Assembly: GCA_024405645.1 (NCBI GenBank)
Contig: JAKSOJ010000046.1
Coordinates: 1-8,152 of the forward strand
Origin: Phascolarctobacterium sp.
Lineage (GTDB): Bacteria; Bacillota; Negativicutes; Acidaminococcales; Acidaminococcaceae
Direction of reading: 5' to 3'
DNA length: 8,152 nt
Positions 1-5,228 of this stretch are shown piece by piece (the first letter of the stretch is position 1; every line of letters begins with the position of its first letter). The notes below the pieces were generated by a model. It saw only the letters and a program-made list of their open reading frames with translations. It had not been told where the DNA came from and searched no databases. Position numbers and translations under genes: made by a program.

Positions 1-77
<77 letters not shown>

Positions 78-80
78 ATA

Positions 81-154
81 TGGAGCGGGCGATGGGAATC
101 GAACCCACAACATCAGCTTGGAAGGCTGAGGTTATACCACTTAACTACACCCGC
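81..154 (-). tRNA. tRNA-Gly (anticodon UCC)
   Basis: This is a 74-base cloverleaf on the minus strand. The acceptor GCGGGTG pairs with CGCCCGC, the discriminator is T, and CCA is encoded at 83-81. The anticodon stem is TCAGC/GCTGA and the loop CTTCCAA gives anticodon TCC at 122-120, reading GGA. The T loop is TTCGATT. Only 3 bases separate it from tRNA-Pro upstream and 3 from tRNA-Arg downstream, so all three are surely cut from one precursor. Confidence 0.98.
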
Positions 155-157
155 ATT

Positions 158-234
158 TGGTCGGAGTAGCAGGATTCGAACCTGCGACACCCTGCTCCCA
201 AGGCAGGTGCGCTACCAAACTGCGCTATACCCCG
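158..234 (-). tRNA. tRNA-Pro (anticodon UGG)
   Basis: This is a 77-base cloverleaf on the minus strand. The acceptor CGGGGTA pairs with TACTCCG, with discriminator A and encoded CCA at 160-158. The D stem is GCGC/GCGC and the anticodon stem is CCTGC/GCAGG. The loop CTTGGGA gives anticodon TGG at 200-198, reading CCA/CCN proline codons. The T stem is GCAGG/CCTGC with a TTCGAAT loop. It is the first tRNA of the cluster. Its 5' end lies about 11 bases from the -10 box of the promoter at 246-274, so the 5' leader should be only a few bases long. Confidence 0.98.
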
Positions 235-245
235 ATACCTAAACT

Positions 246-274
246 ATTATAGACAGTTTGCTCACTATTGTCAA
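246..274 (-). promoter_or_regulatory. consensus sigma-70/sigma-A promoter of the tRNA cluster
   Basis: On the minus strand a perfect -35 box TTGACA (274-269) is followed by exactly 17 bp and a perfect -10 box TATAAT (251-246). Transcription should start near 239, about five bases before tRNA-Pro. The bases just upstream of the -35 box are A/T-rich (AAATTTTT at about 285-278), which could act as an UP element. Such consensus boxes are usual for stable-RNA genes, and the placement leaves little doubt that this promoter serves the Pro-Gly-Arg cluster. Confidence 0.93.
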
Positions 275-292
275 GCAAAAATTTATCCAAAC

Positions 293-304
293 ACAATATA
301 TTGT
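293..304. repeat. 12-bp A/T-rich palindrome between nitroreductase gene and tRNA promoter
   Basis: ACAATATATTGT is a perfect 12-bp palindrome about 20 bp upstream of the -35 box of the tRNA promoter and about 35 bp past the nitroreductase stop codon. The surrounding stretch 235-339 has no gene and no GC-rich hairpin with a T-tract, so I see no classical rho-independent terminator for the upstream operon. In such A/T-rich DNA the palindrome could be chance. A protein-binding site is possible but unsupported. Confidence 0.3.
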
Positions 305-339
305 TATATTATAGTTTTTAGTATCAATAAAAATTAATT

Positions 340-1149
340 TTATTTAAATTCGACCTTGAGATGCTGTCTTTCCGGCATACGTTTATATTTGTACTTAGGA
401 TAGCCAACCATCAAAGCACCACAAATTGTAAACTTGCCAGGTACTTCAAGAATATCATAGAGAGGTTTATACCCCGCTGTTCCACATGCTTGTAAAAAGC
501 CAGCAGTTGTAGAACCTAAACCAATTGTAGGTGCAAAAAGATTTGCATAAGCCCATGTTTGCTCTGCATTGCTAACAGCAGTAATATTGAGTCTTCTAGC
601 AACTGCAAAAATTAAACACGGAGCGTTACGACAAATAATGTCTTGACCTCTTTCGCGATAGGCTCTTAATACAGTTAAGAAATAACGTTTATTTTCGGTA
701 GCTGCATCAATTTCATCCTGCATCCAATTAGCACATGCTTCGGCTATTTGAGCAATCTTTTCTTTGTCACGAATAACAATAAAGTTTAAGCCTTGAGTAT
801 TACCAGCAGTTGGTGCATATCGAGCCACATCCAATAATTGCGTAATAATCTCTTCAGTTGGAGGTTCAGGCTTAAAATTACGTACAGAACGTCTACTTCT
901 CAAGAAATGATAAGCTGTTTCAGGATCAAGCACAGGTTTTGTGATAGGCATTTGCTTTTCCTTGGGAGTATATTTATTGTCTAAAGCTCCCATAGGACAA
1001 ATAGCAACACATTGACCACAGCTCATACAACCACGATCAAAATGGCATTCAGGTCCTTCCTCGCCCATTGTAAGAATACACGCAGGACAAATCTCAGTAC
1101 AGATACCACATTTTAAACATTTATCTTTAACTACAGTAATAAGATCCAC
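340..1149 (-). CDS. ferredoxin-nitroreductase fusion protein (FMN-dependent nitroreductase family)
   Basis: This 269-residue protein should be a cytoplasmic FMN oxidoreductase with a built-in electron-transfer module. Residues 1-60 form a bacterial 2[4Fe-4S] ferredoxin domain with two clean CxxCxxCxxxCP motifs (Cys 11/14/17/21 and 41/44/47/51). Residues about 78-255 are a nitroreductase-like fold: an FMN-phosphate-type motif RSRRSVRNF at 84-92, the APTAGNTQ motif at 112-119, and a glycine-rich GLGSTTAGF near 210-218. The iron-sulfur domain suggests that ferredoxin-type electrons, rather than NAD(P)H directly, feed the flavin. The substrate is unknown. The start is GTG at 1149, chosen because GAGGG (1160-1156) sits 6 bases upstream and no ATG fits better. 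It lies 62 bp after the unrecognised gene at 1212-1595 and is the last protein gene before the tRNA cluster. Confidence 0.9.
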   Translation of the reverse strand: MDLITVVKDKCLKCGICTEICPACILTMGEEGPECHFDRGCMSCGQCVAICPMGALDNKYTPKEKQMPITKPVLDPETAYHFLRSRRSVRNFKPEPPTEEIITQLLDVARYAPTAGNTQGLNFIVIRDKEKIAQIAEACANWMQDEIDAATENKRYFLTVLRAYRERGQDIICRNAPCLIFAVARRLNITAVSNAEQTWAYANLFAPTIGLGSTTAGFLQACGTAGYKPLYDILEVPGKFTICGALMVGYPKYKYKRMPERQHLKVEFK

Positions 1150-1172
1150 TTTAATCCCTCTATAATGTTAAT

Positions 1173-1198
1173 ATTTTTCACCAATACTAACGAAAAAT
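1173..1198. repeat. A/T-rich inverted repeat in the leader of the nitroreductase gene
   Basis: ATTTTTC (1173-1179) and GAAAAAT (1192-1198) form a 7-bp inverted repeat around a 12-base loop. It lies in the 62-bp gap between the unrecognised gene and the nitroreductase gene. As RNA it would be a weak stem without a following T-run, so it is not a convincing terminator. It may be an operator or chance. I found no good promoter in this gap, so readthrough from the genes upstream is the simpler model. Confidence 0.25.
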
Positions 1199-1211
1199 TT
1201 AATATCTTATT

Positions 1212-1595
1212 TTATTCAATATATTTCAAGCCACCAAAATCAGCCATGAATTTAGCATCTTTGTAAGCCTTGCCCATTAATTCTTTGTCTTGAGTAGGAA
1301 TACCTTCCCCATTAACCAGGCCAATACCAGCAAATGCAAGCTTAGCATTGAGCTCTTTGCAAACATCCATTAAAGCAGGCTTATCACTTTCGTTGAATTC
1401 CGGTCTTTCTGGATACATAGTGGTAGCTGCTGCAATTACAGTTAAGCCATCAAAACGATTAGCAAATACGCTGGGCAGCATATCCACAACAGGGTTTACG
1501 AATTCAATTTCATAGCCATTTTTTTCTAACCACTTAACAAGAACCTCTAATCCAAAGGTATGCAGGTCCTGTCTGGACATAATTTCTCTTTCCAT
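1212..1595 (-). CDS. unrecognised 127-residue protein co-transcribed with murB
   Basis: I do not recognise this family. The protein is soluble (no signal peptide or membrane span), acidic and of mixed alpha/beta type. An opening helix (about 10-25, LHTFGLEVLVKWLEK) leads to GYEIEF, then a loop with PVVDMLPS. The strand LTVIAAATT (51-59) is followed by MYPERPEF, a helix about 73-86, the strand LAFAGIGLVN (86-95) and a C-terminal helix. The order of elements recalls PD-(D/E)XK nuclease-like folds, but the usual Lys of the core strand is absent, so I claim no activity. The start is ATG at 1595: GAGGA (1605-1601) lies 5 bases upstream. A longer open frame from 1616 would begin inside murB with no ribosome site. 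It starts one base after the murB stop codon, so translational coupling to murB is likely. Confidence 0.8.
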   Translation of the reverse strand: MEREIMSRQDLHTFGLEVLVKWLEKNGYEIEFVNPVVDMLPSVFANRFDGLTVIAAATTMYPERPEFNESDKPALMDVCKELNAKLAFAGIGLVNGEGIPTQDKELMGKAYKDAKFMADFGGLKYIE

Positions 1596-1596
1596 T

Positions 1597-2502
1597 TTAT
1601 TCCTCACCCAATACAAGAACTTCGGTCTCTAACTTAACGCCATTAATTTCCATGATTTTGTCTTGTACATCTTTTATCAATTGAAGAACATCAGCGCAGG
1701 TTGCATCTCCAATATTAATCACAAAACCAGCATGCTTCTCGCTAACCTGTGCCCCACCTACGGTGTAACCCTTCAAGCCAGCTTGATCGATTAAGGTACC
1801 AGCAAAATATCCAGGAGGTCTTTTAAAAGTAGAACCTGCAGAAGGTTTGTCCAAAGGTTGTTTAGATGTGCGACGTTCATTAAAATCAGCCATCTTAGCA
1901 TAGATTGCTTCTTGGTCTCCAGGAGTTAGTTCTACAGTTACACTTACAACTATATCCTTTGTGCCTTGAATTACAGATTTACGATAACCGAATTGCATCT
2001 CTTCGTTAGATAGTTCTTCAATTGTACCATCTTCCTTAAGAATGCGTACAGATTTGATGATATTCTTCATCTCGCCATCATAAGCACCTGCATTCATATA
2101 AGCAGCTCCGCCAATTGTTCCAGGAATCCCAGAAGCAAATTCCATACCTGTAAGACCTAGCTTTGCAGCTTTATGGGATGCCAATGCAAGAGAAATACCT
2201 GCATCAAAGGTCAAAACATTACCTTCAATACTTTCTCTAGCCATTTGATTAGCGATTTTAATTACAAGACCACGAATCCCCTTATCTCTGACAAGAAGAT
2301 TTGAGCCATTGCCAATTAAAGTAATAGGAAGCTCATTTTCTTTGGCAACATTAATGAGCGCAAGCAATTCATCAACATTAGTTGGTGTAGCAAGATAATC
2401 TGCAGGACCACCAATTCTAAAGGTTGTATGCTTGCTCATAAGCTCATTAACTTTTATCTCTTTAGTTGTACAGCCTGAAAGTTTTTCAAGCAAAGCAACC
2501 AT
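1597..2502 (-). CDS. murB: UDP-N-acetylenolpyruvoylglucosamine reductase (MurB)
   Basis: MurB reduces UDP-GlcNAc-enolpyruvate to UDP-MurNAc with NADPH and FAD, the second committed step of peptidoglycan synthesis in the cytoplasm. At 301 residues it has normal length for the short (type II) class. The FAD-binding half contains HTTFRIGGPA (25-34), GNGSNLL (64-70), and the GIPGTIGGA signature (125-133). FGYRKS (171-176) carries the conserved Tyr-Arg. SAGSTFKRP (221-229) supplies the catalytic serine (Ser224) and LETEV (291-295) the C-terminal catalytic glutamate. The start is ATG at 2502, where AGGTG (2513-2509) sits 6 bases upstream. A GTG at 2511 in the same frame overlaps that site and lacks its own. 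The gene begins one base after the YlbF-family stop and is followed one base later by the 127-residue unknown, so these three form one compact transcription unit. Confidence 0.97.
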   Translation of the reverse strand: MVALLEKLSGCTTKEIKVNELMSKHTTFRIGGPADYLATPTNVDELLALINVAKENELPITLIGNGSNLLVRDKGIRGLVIKIANQMARESIEGNVLTFDAGISLALASHKAAKLGLTGMEFASGIPGTIGGAAYMNAGAYDGEMKNIIKSVRILKEDGTIEELSNEEMQFGYRKSVIQGTKDIVVSVTVELTPGDQEAIYAKMADFNERRTSKQPLDKPSAGSTFKRPPGYFAGTLIDQAGLKGYTVGGAQVSEKHAGFVINIGDATCADVLQLIKDVQDKIMEINGVKLETEVLVLGEE

Positions 2503-2503
2503 T

Positions 2504-2842
2504 TTATTCACCTACTGCTTCTTTAACTACGTCTTGAATATTGTTGGTTACATTAGCCAGCATCATTTGGAAACGCATAAAAGAGTTCAAATATTGCATA
2601 GCATCATAGTTAAGGGAAAGGATATCATAAAGTTTTTTGATTTTTTCAGTGATTTCAGCAGGAACTTCTTTTTTAGCATATTTAGCCATTTCTGCTTCTT
2701 GGTTTAATTGCAGGAATTCTTGTACCATCTTTTTTGCTTGTGCATCTTGATTAAGTTTTGCAGAAGCTTCTTTCATTTTTTTGTACTCATGGCTTTCACG
2801 CATAGCTTTAGCTAAATCATTTGCAACATCATAAACGTTCAT
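2504..2842 (-). CDS. YlbF/YmcA-family regulator (Com_YlbF-type helical protein)
   Basis: This 112-residue, almost wholly helical, charged protein looks like the YlbF/YmcA family. It has an N-terminal helix with DVANDLAKAMRES, a KLNQDAQAKKMVQEF segment near 29-43 and a long second helix ending in FMRFQMMLANVTNNIQDVV. In Bacillus subtilis the family members YlbF and YmcA form a complex with YaaT that affects RNase Y-dependent mRNA processing, competence and biofilm formation. Whether this copy does the same cannot be read from the sequence, and no YmcA or YaaT gene is in the window. The start at 2842 is secure: AAAGGAGA lies about 8 bases upstream. It heads the compact ylbF-like/murB/unknown group and follows the dipeptidase gene after a 42-bp A/T-rich gap without a clear terminator or promoter. 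Confidence 0.85.
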   Translation of the reverse strand: MNVYDVANDLAKAMRESHEYKKMKEASAKLNQDAQAKKMVQEFLQLNQEAEMAKYAKKEVPAEITEKIKKLYDILSLNYDAMQYLNSFMRFQMMLANVTNNIQDVVKEAVGE

Positions 2843-2884
2843 AATAGTTCTCCTTTGTTAAAAATTTCTTAAAATTATAAATTA

Positions 2885-3937
2885 TCAAGGTTTAATATTT
2901 AGTTTCGCCCATTTTTTATCAGGCTGATATTCAAAATGCCACCATTCCATTTCAATGCCTTTGAATCCAGCTAATTCCATCTCTTTTTGCAAGAGTTCTC
3001 TTAAGAACCTTTGCTTAGACGTACCTCCAGCATAGGAAGAATATTGTCTCATCGAAGGTTCATCAAAAGTTGATATCATTTCCAGTTCTTCCCCAGTTTC
3101 CAAGTCATAAAGACTTACGTCAACTGCGTTACCAGTATTATGAGCAGAACCTTCCTTATCTGGGTCACTGAGCATATCCTTGCCATTGTCTGGCAATGCT
3201 AGATTAGCTAGTTTGGAAATGTACCAAGGCCTATAAGCATCCCAAAGGACCAATCCTAATCCATATGGTTTTAAGCGCTCATTTACTTTACTTAAAGCAC
3301 TAGAACAAGCTTGCCCTACATACATAGGCTTAGACTCATACAAAGGCGCTTGAAAAAGATTTTCGCTTGTAGCATAAACATTATTCTCTTTTAAATTAGG
3401 AATTGTATTAGCAGGGACTAGTTCGGCTTTTTCTCCAACCTGCAAGAAATCTGGCATTGTTGCTTCCAATGCAGATTTGCGCATTGCTGTCCATTCCTCA
3501 TCGCTATGAGTTTTAATAGAAAATCCAGAAGGTTTGTCACCAACTGTATTACCCATAAAACGGCGAGTATAGAGATTTCCACCCGCTCGCATAGAAATAC
3601 CATATCCATCCTTGTCGCGTTGGAATTTTATAGCAGCATCCTGCATACGCAAAGGACCATTCTCCAATATTGTATACGAGTCAAAAAAATCCTTTGTCAG
3701 AGGAAAAACATTGGCATCCTTAAAGCATTTATCCTCCAATTTGGTACGATATAAAAGCTCCAAATGCCCCATATTTTCTCTTATAAGAATATTTTCTCCG
3801 TTACCGAAGTAAAACCCAAGAATATGTTTAATATCCTTTGGCGCATCTTTAGGCAAATTTTGCGCAGCTAAAGTCTCTACCTCGATAAACAGACATAGAC
3901 CGGCCAACAAGCCGGTCATAAAAGTCTTTAATTTCAT
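2885..3937 (-). CDS. secreted VanX-type D-alanyl-D-alanine dipeptidase (peptidase M15D) with extra N-terminal domain
   Basis: This 350-residue zinc enzyme is predicted to cleave D-Ala-D-Ala. Residues 1-25 look like a Sec signal peptide (KLK, hydrophobic core, TLAA end). There is no lipobox, since Leu precedes Cys15. Residues about 160-350 are the VanX-like domain: DAYRPW (233-238) with the substrate-binding Arg236, SAHNTGNAVD (264-273) giving zinc ligands His266 and Asp273, STFDEPS (289-295), and EWWH (331-334) with catalytic Glu331 and zinc ligand His334. All expected active-site residues are present. Residues about 37-128 form an extra beta-rich domain (GFYFGNGENI, MGHLELLYR, GGNLYTRRF), faintly like the C-terminal domain attached to some penicillin-binding-protein-like hydrolases. 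The start codon overlaps the nitrilase stop as TAATG, and AAGGAG lies 11 bases upstream. Secretion suggests wall-peptide recycling or scavenging rather than cytoplasmic vancomycin resistance. Confidence 0.9.
   Translation of the reverse strand: MKLKTFMTGLLAGLCLFIEVETLAAQNLPKDAPKDIKHILGFYFGNGENILIRENMGHLELLYRTKLEDKCFKDANVFPLTKDFFDSYTILENGPLRMQDAAIKFQRDKDGYGISMRAGGNLYTRRFMGNTVGDKPSGFSIKTHSDEEWTAMRKSALEATMPDFLQVGEKAELVPANTIPNLKENNVYATSENLFQAPLYESKPMYVGQACSSALSKVNERLKPYGLGLVLWDAYRPWYISKLANLALPDNGKDMLSDPDKEGSAHNTGNAVDVSLYDLETGEELEMISTFDEPSMRQYSSYAGGTSKQRFLRELLQKEMELAGFKGIEMEWWHFEYQPDKKWAKLNIKP
3898..3917 (-). repeat. perfect GC-rich hairpin in the signal-peptide coding region
   Basis: On the minus strand GACCGGC, a six-base loop TTGTTG, and GCCGGTC form a perfect 7-bp stem-loop about 20 to 40 bases after the dipeptidase start codon. 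The local DNA is otherwise A/T-rich. It encodes Thr-Gly-Leu-Leu-Ala-Gly-Leu of the signal peptide, so the repeat could partly reflect that amino-acid symmetry. It could slow initiation or early elongation of this secreted protein, but no T-run follows, so it is not a terminator. Confidence 0.5.
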
Positions 3938-4713
3938 TATTGAATCAACTCCTTGCGAACATCGTCTAAAGCATTTAAACGACCACGCACTTTGTCGACC
4001 ATTTCCATATCGATGTCCATGGAGAGAATTTCTTCTTGGTCGGTTCCTTCGACCAAAATCTTACCCATCGGATCAACAACCATGGAATGTCCATAGAACG
4101 GTGCTCCATGGAACTCGCCTGCACAGTTAACAGCTAACACGTACAGATGGTTCTCCGCTGCACGAGCTTGGCAAAGCAAATGCCAAATATCGCCACGAGC
4201 AGAAGGCCATTCAGCAGGACAGAAAATAATTTTCGCTCCAGCAATCGCTAGATGACGGAACAATTCCGGGAAACGTAAATCATAGCAGATAGTAGAACCG
4301 CAGGTAATACCATCCAAATCAAATACGTTAAAATTATCGCCAGGCGCGAAGAACTTTTCTTCGTTGAACATACCAAAGAGATGAACCTTATCGTATAAGT
4401 TTACAACCTCACCTGCTTTGTTTATCGCAACAGAAGTGTTATAGATTTTTTCGTCATGAAGAAGAGCAATGGAACCAGCTAAAATACTGCAAGAATTGTC
4501 GCGAGCAATCTCTTGCAAAGCAGTAATCGTTGGTCCATCGATAGTTTCAGCAATTTTTGTAATAGCGCCTAAAGAATAACCAGTTGTCCAAACTTCGGGA
4601 AGTACAATTAAATCGTGGTCACAAGCGGCCTTACGTACTAATTCCAAACCATGTTCACGGTTATAATCAAAGCTTTTTTCTTTTACAGCTAGCTGAACGA
4701 GTGCAATTCTCAC
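3937..4713 (-). CDS. carbon-nitrogen hydrolase (nitrilase superfamily amidohydrolase)
   Basis: This 258-residue protein is of standard length for single-domain nitrilase-superfamily amidases. The catalytic triad is complete: Glu40 in LPEVWTTGY, Lys109 in DKVHLFG, and the nucleophile Cys143 in ICYDLRFPE. The later motif CPAEWP (165-170) and QARAAEN (182-188) are also typical. The best family matches by motif are omega-amidase (YafV/NIT2-like) enzymes, which hydrolyse alpha-ketoglutaramate and similar amides, but substrate cannot be decided by eye. It should be cytoplasmic. The start is GTG at 4713, supported by AAGGAG (4727-4722) 8 bases upstream, and it overlaps the preceding gene's TGA as GTGA. 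Its own TAA shares one base with the dipeptidase ATG. It thus sits in the middle of the five-gene overlapping chain. Confidence 0.92.
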   Translation of the reverse strand: MRIALVQLAVKEKSFDYNREHGLELVRKAACDHDLIVLPEVWTTGYSLGAITKIAETIDGPTITALQEIARDNSCSILAGSIALLHDEKIYNTSVAINKAGEVVNLYDKVHLFGMFNEEKFFAPGDNFNVFDLDGITCGSTICYDLRFPELFRHLAIAGAKIIFCPAEWPSARGDIWHLLCQARAAENHLYVLAVNCAGEFHGAPFYGHSMVVDPMGKILVEGTDQEEILSMDIDMEMVDKVRGRLNALDDVRKELIQ

Positions 4714-5228
4714 AGTGTACGCTCCTTAGGCATCATACCTTTAGCGATAAGCTTATCAATGTAATAAGATTCGAGCTTACGAGTGATGTTGGTCATCCAA
4801 TGTTCTTTACCACCAAGGGATTGAACCCAAACAGTGGTATGACCGCGTCTTTTAGCACCAAGAATATCAGTGAAAAGTTGGTCGCCAATGAACAGAATCT
4901 TACCACCACCAAAAGCTTTTTCAATTTCCTTATATGCTTGCGGCAGAGGTTTCATAGCACGCATAATAATCGGCAATTGGGTTTGTTTGGTAATTTTCTT
5001 AACACGATCACCAGCATTATTAGAAATAAGAGCAACATTGATACCACCTTGGTGCATTTGACGAATCCAGGTCATTGCACGAGGACCTACTACAGTTTTA
5101 TCTGTAGGAAGCAAAGTGTTATCAAGGTCAACAACAATTTTAGTAAAGCCATTACGTTTTAACCATTTTGGACTAATGTCGAAAATGCTTTTTACTCTGT
5201 AATCAGGACAAATTCTTTCACAAATCAT
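4710..5228 (-). CDS. yqeG: YqeG-family HAD-IIIA phosphatase
   Basis: This 172-residue soluble protein has the HAD phosphatase core. Motif I is DLDNTLLP (34-41) with nucleophile Asp34 and acid/base Asp36, motif II is SNN (69-71), the motif III lysine is in MKPLP (Lys93), and motif IV is GDQLFTD (115-121). The N-terminal P-x-Y-R-V-x-S-I-F-D-I opening and the overall length fit the YqeG family, found widely in Firmicutes and in mitochondria as a phosphatidylglycerophosphate phosphatase-like relative. The substrate of this protein is not known from the sequence. ATG at 5228 is preceded by AAAGGA about 9 bases upstream and overlaps the kinase stop as ATGA. In Bacillus the family gene sits with yqeH and aroE, so its place after a two-component system is a different context. 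Confidence 0.9.
   Translation of the reverse strand: MICERICPDYRVKSIFDISPKWLKRNGFTKIVVDLDNTLLPTDKTVVGPRAMTWIRQMHQGGINVALISNNAGDRVKKITKQTQLPIIMRAMKPLPQAYKEIEKAFGGGKILFIGDQLFTDILGAKRRGHTTVWVQSLGGKEHWMTNITRKLESYYIDKLIAKGMMPKERTL

Noticed and set aside
2432..2707. A 91-codon plus-strand frame rich in Phe and Ser
   Set aside because: It is antisense to the YlbF-family gene and the murB start. The composition is what the reverse of Glu/Lys-rich helices gives.
2843..2884. A promoter with TATAAT in the gap before the YlbF-family gene
   Set aside because: A TATAAT hexamer is present on the minus strand, but at 17 bp upstream there is no -35-like box, and the gap is nearly all A and T. I cannot support a promoter there.
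4347..4363. Inverted repeat CGAAGAA-CTT-TTCTTCG inside the amidase gene
   Set aside because: It falls in the conserved coding stretch for Asn-Glu-Glu-Lys-Phe-Phe-Ala and has only a 3-base loop. It is most simply a by-product of the Glu and Phe codons.
4584..5162. A 192-codon open frame on the plus strand
   Set aside because: It lies antisense across the conserved YqeG and nitrilase genes, which carry all their family motifs. Its translation has no recognisable domain and there is no ribosome site before it.
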